Shown here: positions 42,889 through 51,232 of the stretch, one piece after another
Numbering within the stretch: the first letter of the stretch is position 1
Layout of the letters: each line of letters starts with the position of its first letter
Assembly: GCF_047250385.1 (NCBI RefSeq)
Contig: NZ_JBLBVM010000054.1
Span: 124,001 to 188,000 of the forward strand
Source: Glaciecola sp047250385
Lineage (GTDB): Bacteria; Pseudomonadota; Gammaproteobacteria; Enterobacterales; Alteromonadaceae
Reading direction: 5' to 3'
Length of the DNA: 64,000 nt
Program-made: the position numbers and the translations under genes
Notes under the pieces: generated by a model
Databases searched by the model: none
What the model saw: only the letters and a program-made list of their open reading frames with translations
Told to the model about the DNA's origin: nothing

Positions 42889-43530
42889 TTAAGCTTTAGC
42901 TTTCACCAACTTCGCCGCACTCAATATGAGTTCAGCAGAAGGGCGCACTGAATAATCTGGATTGACGTAATTAAACTGTACTTTACCTGACTCATCCAAG
43001 ATAAAAACAGCAGGAGCTGGCAAGACAGCTTGCTCTGTTGTATCTGCAGTTAAATCAACATCCATGCGATCTTTGTATAGCTTACGCGTTGCGCTAGGCA
43101 CATAGTAACCCACACCGAAACCACGAATTGCGGCTAAGCTGTCATCTGAAATTAGTGTTACAGCAAATTCAGTTTCAAGCTTTTGTGATTGTAACTTTTT
43201 TGGGGACTCAGGTGAGATAGCAAGTATTTGATAGCCTTCATCCACTAAGTCTTTTTCAATGGACTTCAGCTCTGCCAACTGGCGGCTGCAATAAGGACAC
43301 CATCCACCTCGGTAAAATATCACGACGGTTGGCTTTTGCATCAGCATAGCTTGCAAGCTTACCGGTGCACCATCTGCCGTTTTTAAGGTAACATTTGGTG
43401 CCATCGTACCGTTCAATATAGGTGTGACGTTTTCAGCTTTATCCGCAATTATCGTTCTATCGAGGGACATTGCTGAAGTTGAAACTACTGCAAGCATTGA
43501 TAATGCCGCCATTACTAACCATTTTTTCAT
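42889..43530 (-). CDS. exported peroxiredoxin-like (AhpC/TSA) protein
   Basis: This 213-residue protein has a signal peptide (about 1-22, STSAMS) and a thioredoxin-fold AhpC/TSA domain (about 40-205). The active site is FYRGGWCPYCSRQLAEL, a CxxC motif of the peroxiredoxin-like family 2 group (cysteines two apart, as in WCPYC). It is followed by ILAISPESPKKLQ and the cis-Pro segment VLPAPAVFILDE. It should act in the periplasm as a thiol peroxidase or disulphide reductase. The partner reductant is unknown. Confidence 0.85.
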   Translation of the reverse strand: MKKWLVMAALSMLAVVSTSAMSLDRTIIADKAENVTPILNGTMAPNVTLKTADGAPVSLQAMLMQKPTVVIFYRGGWCPYCSRQLAELKSIEKDLVDEGYQILAISPESPKKLQSQKLETEFAVTLISDDSLAAIRGFGVGYYVPSATRKLYKDRMDVDLTADTTEQAVLPAPAVFILDESGKVQFNYVNPDYSVRPSAELILSAAKLVKAKA

Positions 43531-43801
43531 CTTGTTTCCTTTTTAACTGGTTTCTTGTTTTTACGTTTAATACGAATAAATTAGATCGTTACGCTAAAAG
43601 ACCTGCTCAGCCATTAAATGATTTCAACGAAATGGAATTAATTAGAGATATTGAGGCTGATGTTGGGTTGGGCTTCCTGTCATGTTTACTTGCACCGTCA
43701 CAAGTGCGGTAGGTGAAGGAGTTTCTTGACTTCGGGTAGTACTGTTCATTTTAGCCTTTTCCGGAGTCTGTTTATATTAGCATCGTAGTAGATTGAGGGA
43801 G

Positions 43802-43877
43802 ATTACTGCCTTCGCAGTAATGACGGTAGGTATTTCAACCTTAAATGAACAATATTGAGCCTTCGCAGTAATGACGG
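43802..43877. repeat. REP-like hairpin and half copy
   Basis: ATTACTGC (43802-43809) pairs with GCAGTAAT (43814-43821) around CTTC and is followed by GACGG. A second partial copy, GCCTTCGCAGTAATGACGG, lies at 43859-43877 and lacks the left arm. They lie in the 391-bp gap upstream of the exported peroxiredoxin-like gene and downstream of trmH. Nothing else was recognised in that gap. This repeat is unrelated in sequence to the CACCACC-type repeats. Confidence 0.7.
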
Positions 43878-43921
43878 AACGGGGCTTCAGTCATGTTCCA
43901 ATGTTTCGTCAAACATAAAGG

Positions 43922-44614
43922 CTAGCTTGAAAATTGAAGGGCCTTCCACCAAGCCTCATCAGCTTGAATATAGCCGTTTTCATCAATTTTCGGAAAGGGT
44001 AAATTTCTGCGTTTGCACTCTTTAAACAACACAGGAAAACCACCTTCGAATAGAACGTTTTGGCACTCTTGCTCGCTTAAGGTTTGTGTCTCGTACATAC
44101 CAGCAGCTTGGCGTTGACGCTGGGCTTCATACATCACAATTGCTGCGGCAACCGACACGTTCAAAGACTGCACCATGCCGACCATTGGCACAATGATAGA
44201 GCGATCTGCTAAAGCAATTGCTTCAGGTGTGGCACCCGTTTTTTCTTGTCCTAACAGGACTGCAGTTGGCTTGGTGTAATCGATTTCACGAAAGTCACAC
44301 GCATTGTCATCCAAGTGCGTAACCAGCACTTGCATTCCTTGTTCTTTTAGCTCGCCAACCGCTTTTTGGATTGTATTGTGCGGCTTGGTTTTCACCCAAA
44401 TTTGACTGCCCATAGCAGTGCCTTTGCGTAAATTCTCCGACTCATCCCATACGGCATGAATTTGATGCACACCAACGGCATCGCATGTGCGAATAACGGC
44501 AGAAACATTATGAGGCTTCGTTACTTCTTCCAAACAAACCGTTAAATCAGGCTGTCTCAACTTCAACAATTGGCGAATGCGATTATAACGTTCCATCGAC
44601 ATGCTTTGATTCAT
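43922..44614 (-). CDS. trmH: tRNA (guanosine-18-2'-O)-methyltransferase
   Basis: This 230-residue SPOUT-class enzyme has the conserved motifs HNVSAVIRTCDAVGVHQIH (motif 1), VLLGQEKTGATPEA (motif 2) and VGMVQSLNVSVAAAIVMYEA (motif 3, knot and SAM site), in the arrangement of E. coli TrmH/SpoU. It methylates G18 in the D-loop of tRNAs. The first six residues (MNQSMS) may not be translated, since a second ATG at residue 7 aligns better with the family start. It is 16 bp downstream of ridA and follows spoT in the same direction, a conserved gammaproteobacterial order. Confidence 0.95.
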   Translation of the reverse strand: MNQSMSMERYNRIRQLLKLRQPDLTVCLEEVTKPHNVSAVIRTCDAVGVHQIHAVWDESENLRKGTAMGSQIWVKTKPHNTIQKAVGELKEQGMQVLVTHLDDNACDFREIDYTKPTAVLLGQEKTGATPEAIALADRSIIVPMVGMVQSLNVSVAAAIVMYEAQRQRQAAGMYETQTLSEQECQNVLFEGGFPVLFKECKRRNLPFPKIDENGYIQADEAWWKALQFSS

Positions 44615-44630
44615 TACCAGGTCTCCAACT

Positions 44631-45017
44631 TTACTCAGGTAGCACCATCACGCCATCAATTTCAATTTGTGCACCTTTTGGTAATTGAGAAACACCAATT
44701 GCCGCGCGTGCTGGATAAGGCTGCGAAAAGTACTTCGCCATAATTTCGTTAACAGTGGCGAAATGGCCTAGGTCAATTAAGAATATGTTGATCTTCACTA
44801 AGTGGGAAGTATCGCCACCCGCCGCTGCACAAACTGCTTTTAAGTTTTCGAATACCTGAACTGCTTGCTCTGCGAAATCCTCAGATACCATCATCATAGT
44901 GCTAGGCACTAGTGGGATTTGACCCGATAAATAAACAGTTGAGCCTGATTTTACTGCCTGACTGTAGGTGCCGATAGCAGCAGGAGCATCGTCGGTCTGA
45001 ATAATAGACTTAGTCAT
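44631..45017 (-). CDS. ridA: RidA, enamine/imine deaminase
   Basis: This 128-residue trimeric RidA/YjgF-family protein hydrolyses reactive enamines and imines such as 2-aminoacrylate released by PLP enzymes. Visible landmarks are IGTYSQAVKSGSTVYLSGQI near the N-terminus and YPARAAIGVSQLPKGAQIEI near the C-terminus, the latter with the Arg and Glu of the active site. It is placed between spoT (23 bp upstream) and trmH (16 bp downstream) and is likely to be co-transcribed. Confidence 0.96.
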   Translation of the reverse strand: MTKSIIQTDDAPAAIGTYSQAVKSGSTVYLSGQIPLVPSTMMMVSEDFAEQAVQVFENLKAVCAAAGGDTSHLVKINIFLIDLGHFATVNEIMAKYFSQPYPARAAIGVSQLPKGAQIEIDGVMVLPE

Positions 45018-45040
45018 AAGTTTTCCTTTTTTCGAATGAG

Positions 45041-47152
45041 TTACTTTTGTTTATATTGGCTGTGCCGCGACACTTTTTGAAGCTCGGGCATACTGCGGAT
45101 TTTGCGCATGATCTTTGCGAGGTGCAGACGGTTCTTGGTGGTCAGCTCAATGTCGATAACATAAATGCTGTTCTCACGCTCTTCCGTTTGTAAATTAATG
45201 ATACTCGACTCGCTACTGGCAATGGTGCTAGTGAGCGCTGCTAAAGTACCTTGATGATTAAAAAGTTCCAATCTCAAAGCTGCCTTGAAGTCGCCTTGTG
45301 GTTCATCATCCCACTCCATTGGTAACACGCGTTGTGGCTCTTCTCTGCTCAGTTTACGAATATTTGTGCATCCAGTTTGGTGGATGACTATGCCGCGTCC
45401 AGGAGACAATACAGCAACAACTTCATCATCCGGAATTGGGTGACAACAACGAGAGAAGTGAACCAACAAGCCTTCCGTGCCACGAATGGCGACATGTGAT
45501 TTTTTCTCTGGAATTTCAGCGTTTTCGCCGACTAAGCGTCGAGCAACAATGGCACTTAATTCATTGCCCATGCCGATATTGGAAAGCAAATCATCGAAGC
45601 TTTCGTATTTTGTTTCTTCTACAACGCGAGCAATTTCTTCTGGATTTATTTCATCCAACTTGATTGTACCTAGCGCATGTCGCAATAAGCGATTACCCAT
45701 ACTAATCGCATCTTCTGACTGTTGACGCTTAAGGAAATGACGAATATTGCTTCGAGCGCGCGCACTCACTACAAAATTCAACCAGTTAGCATTAGGTTTA
45801 GCTCGTGGGGAGGTAATTATTTCAACAACTTGGCCATTTTCTAATGGCTTACTCAAGGAATAGTTACGACGCTCGACTCGTGCGCCAACACAGGTATTCC
45901 CTACATCGGAATGCACTGCATAAGCAAAATCAACTGCGGTGGCTCCAGTCGGTAACTCAACAATAGTACCTTTAGGTGTAAACACGTAAATCTCGTCAGG
46001 GAACAAATCTGATTTCACGCTTTCAATAAATTCGGCGGAAGTACTTGAGCGTTGTTGTAACTCAATTAAGGACTGTATCCATTGATTCGCGCGAAGCTGA
46101 GCAGTGGTATTATTGTCAGAACTTTTCTTATACAGCCAATGCGCCGCGACGCCTTTGTCGGCCATATGATCCATTTCGGCGGTTCGAATTTGCACTTCAA
46201 CAGGAATACCATGAGGGCCCTTTAATGAAGTGTGTAAAGACTGATAGCCATTTGTACGAGGAATGGCAATATAATCCTTGAAGCGATTTTCAATAGGCTT
46301 ATACAAGCCATGCATTGCACCTAACACGCGGTAACAATTATCAACCGTGTCTACCACTACTCTAAATGCATATATATCCATGACTTCGGTAAACGAAAGC
46401 TCTTTGCTCTTCATCTTTCGATAAATGCTATACAAATGCTTTTCGCGGCCTAGTACAGTTCCTTTAATCTTATAAGAGTCTAAGCGTTGAACCAGTTCGT
46501 TTTGTGTATTCTCAATAATCTCTTTACGATTACCACGCGCTTGGGTTACCGCTGAGCGAAGGGCTCGATGACGCATAGGATACATGGCTTGAAAACCAAG
46601 ATCCTCAAGTTCATTTTTAATATCGTGAATACCAAGTCGGTGCGCTAATGGTGAATAAATTTCGAGCGTTTCTAGTGCGATGCGTCTGCGTTTGTCTGGT
46701 CGTAAAGACCCTAGAGTACGCATGTTGTGCGTGCGATCTGCTAGTTTGATGAGAATGACACGGATATCTTGCACCATGGCCATTAACATTTTGCGGAAGT
46801 TTTCAGCTTGTGCTTCTTGCTTACTGCTGAATTGAAGCTTATCGAGCTTACTCACACCTTCAACGAGTTCCGCTACCGTTTCGCCAAAGGCTAGGCTTAA
46901 ATCTTCTTTACTGTAATGGGTGTCTTCGATGACGTCGTGCAATAAAGCAGCCATGAGTGTCTCGTAGTCGAGATTCATATCGGCTAGGATGCCTGCAACG
47001 GCGACTGGGTGAGTAATATAAGGATCGCCACTGCTGCGAGTCTGACCATCGTGAGCATCGCGCGCGAGAACGTAAGCCGCTTGAATATATTCGACTTGTT
47101 CAGGTGGTAAGTATTCACTTACCTTTGTTTTTAAACCTTCAAAAAGATACAC
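45041..47152 (-). CDS. spoT: bifunctional (p)ppGpp synthetase/hydrolase
   Basis: This 703-residue protein has an HD hydrolase domain (about 25-200) with the intact metal-binding sequence LLHDVIEDTHY (His72-Asp73). The synthetase domain (about 230-350) has NRFKDYIAIPRTNGYQSLHT and VEVQIRTAEMDHMADKGVAA. TGS (about 388-450, IYVFTPKGTIVELPTGATAV) and a C-terminal ACT domain (about 630-703) follow. The intact HD site separates SpoT from RelA. It sets ppGpp levels in response to starvation for carbon, iron or fatty acids. A terminator lies between it and rpoZ, so it probably has its own promoter in the 180-bp gap. Confidence 0.97.
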   Translation of the reverse strand: MYLFEGLKTKVSEYLPPEQVEYIQAAYVLARDAHDGQTRSSGDPYITHPVAVAGILADMNLDYETLMAALLHDVIEDTHYSKEDLSLAFGETVAELVEGVSKLDKLQFSSKQEAQAENFRKMLMAMVQDIRVILIKLADRTHNMRTLGSLRPDKRRRIALETLEIYSPLAHRLGIHDIKNELEDLGFQAMYPMRHRALRSAVTQARGNRKEIIENTQNELVQRLDSYKIKGTVLGREKHLYSIYRKMKSKELSFTEVMDIYAFRVVVDTVDNCYRVLGAMHGLYKPIENRFKDYIAIPRTNGYQSLHTSLKGPHGIPVEVQIRTAEMDHMADKGVAAHWLYKKSSDNNTTAQLRANQWIQSLIELQQRSSTSAEFIESVKSDLFPDEIYVFTPKGTIVELPTGATAVDFAYAVHSDVGNTCVGARVERRNYSLSKPLENGQVVEIITSPRAKPNANWLNFVVSARARSNIRHFLKRQQSEDAISMGNRLLRHALGTIKLDEINPEEIARVVEETKYESFDDLLSNIGMGNELSAIVARRLVGENAEIPEKKSHVAIRGTEGLLVHFSRCCHPIPDDEVVAVLSPGRGIVIHQTGCTNIRKLSREEPQRVLPMEWDDEPQGDFKAALRLELFNHQGTLAALTSTIASSESSIINLQTEERENSIYVIDIELTTKNRLHLAKIMRKIRSMPELQKVSRHSQYKQK

Positions 47153-47221
47153 AGATGATAATTAAGAAAAAAATGAGTTAAGACCACTAGAATACGGTTA
47201 TTTTCGCGCTTTGCAAACGCA

Positions 47222-47247
47222 AAAACGCCGATTTTCATCGGCGTTTT
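47222..47247 (-). terminator. strong terminator between rpoZ and spoT
   Basis: AAAACGCCGAT (47222-47232) pairs with ATCGGCGTTTT (47237-47247) around TTTC. The stem ends in T4 on both strands. It lies about 90 bp past the rpoZ stop and so ends the gmk-rpoZ transcript before spoT. Confidence 0.93.
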
Positions 47248-47334
47248 ATAATTTTATTGCTTTTTCAGACTTAGAGCTAATTTAAACGCAATTTTTGTAT
47301 CTGTTTTTAGCTACACAAATCGCAGGTTTAATGT

Positions 47335-47607
47335 CTAGTTTTCTGAAAGAATACTCGCTACTGAAGCAAACTCTGCTGCTTCTTGTTCGCGCTGGTCATG
47401 CAAATCAGATTGCTCAACTGTTTCAGCAGTAACTAAACCTAACTCAATCTCACGAAGAGCGACAACTGTTGGCTTATCATTACCCATGTCAACTAGAGGA
47501 TCTTTGCCTTCTGTAGCAATTTGTCTAGCGCGACGAGCTGCAACTAATACTAAATCGAATCTGTTGCCAATTTGGTCTACAGCGTCTTCAACTGTTACAC
47601 GTGCCAT
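47335..47607 (-). CDS. rpoZ: RNA polymerase omega subunit
   Basis: This 90-residue omega subunit starts at MARVTVEDAVDQIGNRFDLV and continues VLVAARRARQIATEGKDPLV, the conserved helices that wrap the beta-prime C-terminus. KPTVVALREIELGLV follows. The ATG at 47605-47607 is chosen because GGAG lies 7 bases upstream and because the family always begins this way. The frame remains open 11 codons further up. Omega helps assembly of the core enzyme and ppGpp binding. It lies 85 bp downstream of gmk in the same direction. Confidence 0.96.
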   Translation of the reverse strand: MARVTVEDAVDQIGNRFDLVLVAARRARQIATEGKDPLVDMGNDKPTVVALREIELGLVTAETVEQSDLHDQREQEAAEFASVASILSEN

Positions 47608-47692
47608 GTAGTGCTCCGATAAAATCAATAGGTATTTCAAAAAATGGTCGCGAAGTATACTGTAAAATATTCCTAAAGCATAGTGAATTCGT

Positions 47693-48376
47693 CTACTTCG
47701 AGGCTAATAATCTTGCAAAAAGTGAATCGTGTCTAATTTGTTGGTTATCTAAGCGAGTTCGCTGAGCGGTAATAATCGATTCGAATTCTTTATGGGCCGT
47801 TTCCAGGTGATCATTTACAATCACAAAATCAAACTCGTCGTAATGTGAAATTTCCGACTGGGCTTCAGCCATACGTTTGGCAATCACTTCGTCCGAATCT
47901 TGACCTCGCCCTGACAAGCGTGCTTGAAGCGCCTCAACTGACGGTGGCATGATGAAAATGCTGATCACATCTGGGTTTTGCTTTTTAACTTGCCGAGCGC
48001 CCTGCCAATCGATATCTAAAAATATATCAATACCTTGTTGAAGCTTGTCACTTATCGCCGCTTTTGAAGTGCCGTAATAGTTGCCGAACACTTCAGCGTA
48101 TTCGTAAAAAGCATCTTGCTGAATCATGCTTTCAAATTCAGTATGATCAACAAAATGATATTCAACGCCATTTTGCTCACCCTTTCTTGGTGCACGCGTA
48201 GTATGAGAAACTGACAGCTGCATGCGATTCTCATCACTAGATTTGCGCAAAATCTCTTTGATCAAAGTTGACTTACCAGCGCCTGAAGGAGCGGCAACGA
48301 TAAAAAGATTACCTAGAGGTTGTGTAGGTCTTTTGTCTGTTCTTTTATCGGTATTGTGTGGAGTGATATCGGGCAT
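47693..48376 (-). CDS. gmk: guanylate kinase
   Basis: This 227-residue enzyme phosphorylates GMP to GDP with ATP. The P-loop APSGAGKST is at 29-37. The GMP-binding stretch is VSHTTRAPRKGEQNGVEYHF. EVFGNYYGTSKAAI and DIDWQGARQVKK are as in E. coli Gmk, and the lid region is SGRGQDSDEVIAKRM. About 18 residues (PDITPHNTDKRTDKRPTQ) precede the usual start and look like a species-specific extension, or the real start lies later. It is the first gene of the gmk-rpoZ unit and is divergent from cyaY. Confidence 0.96.
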   Translation of the reverse strand: MPDITPHNTDKRTDKRPTQPLGNLFIVAAPSGAGKSTLIKEILRKSSDENRMQLSVSHTTRAPRKGEQNGVEYHFVDHTEFESMIQQDAFYEYAEVFGNYYGTSKAAISDKLQQGIDIFLDIDWQGARQVKKQNPDVISIFIMPPSVEALQARLSGRGQDSDEVIAKRMAEAQSEISHYDEFDFVIVNDHLETAHKEFESIITAQRTRLDNQQIRHDSLFARLLASK

Positions 48377-48466
48377 ATTAAGGAATTTTTGCTAATTGAT
48401 AGTGTTGCTATATTTAACAATGGTAGCATATGCAAATATAAAGTGCGCAAAATGGAAACCAAAACG

Positions 48467-48790
48467 ATGAAAGATTCTGAATATCACGAACTTATAGACA
48501 CCCTTTTTATTGCAATTGAAGAAGCATTGGATGAATGTGAAGTAGATATTGATTATGAAGGTGCGGGCGGAATTTTGAGCTTAACATTACCTGATCATTC
48601 CAAAATCATTCTGAACAAGCAAACGCCATTGCAGCAACTTTGGGTGGCAACTAAATTCAACGGGCATCATTTCAACTATACTGATGGTTTATGGATTGAT
48701 GAACGCACAGACGCTGAGTTTTACGCGTTTATCGATGAAGCCATTAGTAGGCAAGCTGGGCAGCCCGTTAAGCTAAATCTGCAAGGATAA
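48467..48790 (+). CDS. cyaY: CyaY, bacterial frataxin
   Basis: This 107-residue frataxin-like protein starts MKDSEYHELIDTLFIAIEEA. An N-terminal acidic helix (ALDECEVDIDYE) gives the iron-binding ridge, and the beta-sheet surface has LTLPDHSKIILNKQTPLQQL and WVATKFNGHHFNY. The length equals E. coli CyaY (106), which supports the ATG at 48467 over earlier in-frame starts. GGAAA lies about 8 bases upstream. It regulates cysteine desulphurase activity in iron-sulphur cluster assembly. The gene is followed after 6 bp by the esterase gene. Confidence 0.95.
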   Translation: MKDSEYHELIDTLFIAIEEALDECEVDIDYEGAGGILSLTLPDHSKIILNKQTPLQQLWVATKFNGHHFNYTDGLWIDERTDAEFYAFIDEAISRQAGQPVKLNLQG

Positions 48791-48796
48791 ATCAAC

Positions 48797-49468
48797 ATGT
48801 CACAAGAATTACTGCCTGCGGTTGAAATCAAACCAAAAGGCGAACACAAAGCTACGATTATTTGGCTTCACGGTTTAGGCGATTCAGGAAATGGCTTCGC
48901 TCCAATTGCACCAGAATTGAAATTGCCCGATAACTTGGGGGTTAAGTTTCTTTTTCCGCACGCTCCTATTCGACCCGTCACGATTAATAACGGCATGGAA
49001 ATGCGTGCCTGGTATGACATTAAGTCGATGGATATGGATTCTCGAGCAGATCTTGAAGGTGTTATTGATTCAGCGCAACGCGTTGAACAGTTAATTCGTG
49101 CTGAAATAGAATCAGGCATAGATGCAAGTAAGATAATGTTGGTAGGCTTTTCTCAAGGTGGCGTGATTGCTCTACATTTGGGCGCTCGATTTAAACAAAC
49201 TCTTGCTGGAATCGTCGCATTGAGTACCTATATGTGTGCTCCGCAAAGCTTAAGTGCAGAGAAATCGGCTGAGAACCAAAACACGCCTGTATTCTTCGCA
49301 CATGGTCAACAAGATGAAGTCGTTCCTCTATTTTTAGGTAACGCTGCATTTATGACAATGAAAGAAAATGGTTACCCGGTTGAGTGGAAAGAATACATGA
49401 TGCAACACAATGTATGTATGCCAGAAATCGAAGATATCTCGAAGTTTATCCAAGATAAACTTGCTTAA
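48797..49468 (+). CDS. carboxylesterase, phospholipase/carboxylesterase family
   Basis: This 223-residue alpha/beta hydrolase has the nucleophile elbow GFSQGG (Ser119), Asp173 in HGQQDEVVP and His204 in MMQHNVCMPEI, a complete catalytic triad. The oxyanion region is IIWLHGLGDSGNGFAP. The family (E. coli YpfH, Pseudomonas EstB) hydrolyses short-chain esters and sometimes protein thioesters. It sits between cyaY and hemC with gaps of 6 and 12 bp, so it shares the operon, but no role in heme synthesis is implied. Confidence 0.92.
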   Translation: MSQELLPAVEIKPKGEHKATIIWLHGLGDSGNGFAPIAPELKLPDNLGVKFLFPHAPIRPVTINNGMEMRAWYDIKSMDMDSRADLEGVIDSAQRVEQLIRAEIESGIDASKIMLVGFSQGGVIALHLGARFKQTLAGIVALSTYMCAPQSLSAEKSAENQNTPVFFAHGQQDEVVPLFLGNAAFMTMKENGYPVEWKEYMMQHNVCMPEIEDISKFIQDKLA

Positions 49469-49480
49469 AAAAGACAACAG

Positions 49481-50434
49481 ATGAGTAATATGAGTAATAC
49501 CCAAACTTCACAACGCGTTATTCGAATTGCCACTAGAAAAAGTGACTTAGCTATGTGGCAAGCAAAGTATGTACAAGCAAAACTGCTTGAACACCATCCT
49601 CATATTGCCGTGGAATTACTCCCGATGTCTACGCAAGGTGATCGAATACTGGACACTCCTTTGTCGAAAATTGGTGGCAAAGGATTGTTTATAAAAGAAC
49701 TGGAAATCGCCATGCAAAACGGAGAAGCCGATATTGCCGTTCATTCAATGAAGGATGTGCCAGTCGCCTTTCCTGATAACTTTGGTTTGCATGCTATTTG
49801 TGAGCGTGAAAATCCGTTTGATGCCTTTGTCTCGAATAAATTTGAATCACTAGAAACTCTGCCCCACGGAGCAGTTGTCGGCACATCAAGTTTGCGCAGA
49901 CAATGTCAGTTACGCGCATTTCGCAGCGATTTAATCATTAAAGACTTGCGGGGCAATGTGAATACTCGTTTAGCGAAACTAGATGACGGCCAGTATGACG
50001 CGATCATTTTGGCTTCAGCAGGCCTAATTCGCTTAGGTATGTCAGATCGAATCAAACAAGAAATAGATGCCGATCTTAGCTTACCCGCGGTTGGGCAAGG
50101 CGCTGTAGGCATTGAATGCCGTAATGATGATGCTGAACTCATTACGCTTTTGGCAGCACTGAACGATACACCGACGGCAACAAGAGTTAAGGCTGAAAGA
50201 GCCATGAATGCCCGTCTTGAAGGTGGTTGTCAGGTCCCTATTGGTAGTTACGCAGTACTCAATGGCGATCAATTGTTGTTGCGTGGATTAGTCGGTACTC
50301 CCGACGGTAAAACGATGCTGAAATCTCAAGTCGAAGGACCGCTGATTGATGCTGAAAAGATTGGCGAAGCTGTGGCAAATGAATTATTGGATAAAGGCGC
50401 TAAAGCAATTTTGGACTCACTCAGCGCCGACTAA
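49481..50434 (+). CDS. hemC: porphobilinogen deaminase
   Basis: This 317-residue enzyme links four porphobilinogens into hydroxymethylbilane. The catalytic Asp92 lies in VHSMKDVP. The substrate-binding Arg clusters are GTSSLRRQCQLRA and RGNVNTRLAKLD. The dipyrromethane-cofactor cysteine is Cys250 in LEGGCQVPIGSYA. The length is as expected (E. coli 313). The ATG at 49481 and one three codons later are both possible starts. hemD follows after 24 bp. It is the first of four heme genes. Confidence 0.97.
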   Translation: MSNMSNTQTSQRVIRIATRKSDLAMWQAKYVQAKLLEHHPHIAVELLPMSTQGDRILDTPLSKIGGKGLFIKELEIAMQNGEADIAVHSMKDVPVAFPDNFGLHAICERENPFDAFVSNKFESLETLPHGAVVGTSSLRRQCQLRAFRSDLIIKDLRGNVNTRLAKLDDGQYDAIILASAGLIRLGMSDRIKQEIDADLSLPAVGQGAVGIECRNDDAELITLLAALNDTPTATRVKAERAMNARLEGGCQVPIGSYAVLNGDQLLLRGLVGTPDGKTMLKSQVEGPLIDAEKIGEAVANELLDKGAKAILDSLSAD

Positions 50435-50458
50435 AAAATAAAGAGGCATTGGCAAAAT

Positions 50459-51232
50459 ATGTACTTGATACTGCGACCCAAAGCTAAATTACTCAGTTCT
50501 GTCGCTTGTTTTGAAGAAGCGTCATTAAAGGCAATTGGTTGCGGACTGATTGATACTGCAGCCACTGCTAGCGCCACTACTTTTTTACCGGAGCTTGAGG
50601 CTTCAAAACCAGACATCATTGTTGTTACGAGTACTGTCTCCGCCGATCTTTACGTTAACGCCCTATCTCGACAGGCAACAAGTCAAACAGACGGCGTTCT
50701 CAATCAACAAAACACAAGCGATGAGCTAAAGGAGCCGGTGTTTATCGCTGTCGGCTCAAGCACCGCAAAAAAACTATTGAGTCAGCATTCACGTGTATTG
50801 CAGGCCAAGCCATCCAGTTCTGAAGGAATATTAGCGTGTATTGCGCAACTCAGACTTGAAAAAGCAAATGTTGCTATACTGAAAGGCAAAGGTGGCAGGA
50901 ACCTAATTAATAAAGCACTTAGCGAAAAAGGCTTCAAGGTTACAGAATTTGATTTGTATGAGCGCGTTTTATTAAAAGAGGCCTATTATACGCAACGCTT
51001 TGAGGCTGATGATATTCAATGTATTATTGCAACGAGCGCAGAAATCATCGACGCTGCATATAACTTTTTTGAACCAGATTGGTTAAATGAGCTCCAATGG
51101 ATAGTCGTTAGCAAAAGAACCAAACAACACCTTAGCGCATTAGGCGCTAAGCATATTTTCACCAGTAATGGTGCTACTGACAGCCATCTCATCGCTGCCG
51201 CAAATCAAGTTAAAGGATCACAACATGAGTGA
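50459..51232 (+). CDS. hemD: uroporphyrinogen-III synthase
   Basis: This 257-residue two-domain enzyme closes hydroxymethylbilane to uroporphyrinogen III. The family is poorly conserved, but YLILRPKAKLLS at the start, FIAVGSSTAKKLL, VAILKGKGGRNLINKAL, FDLYERVLLKEAYY and CIIATSAEIIDAAYNFF follow the HemD pattern, and the position between hemC and hemX confirms it. Its last four codons overlap the hemX start by 8 bp (ATGAGTGA). Confidence 0.93.
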   Translation: MYLILRPKAKLLSSVACFEEASLKAIGCGLIDTAATASATTFLPELEASKPDIIVVTSTVSADLYVNALSRQATSQTDGVLNQQNTSDELKEPVFIAVGSSTAKKLLSQHSRVLQAKPSSSEGILACIAQLRLEKANVAILKGKGGRNLINKALSEKGFKVTEFDLYERVLLKEAYYTQRFEADDIQCIIATSAEIIDAAYNFFEPDWLNELQWIVVSKRTKQHLSALGAKHIFTSNGATDSHLIAAANQVKGSQHE

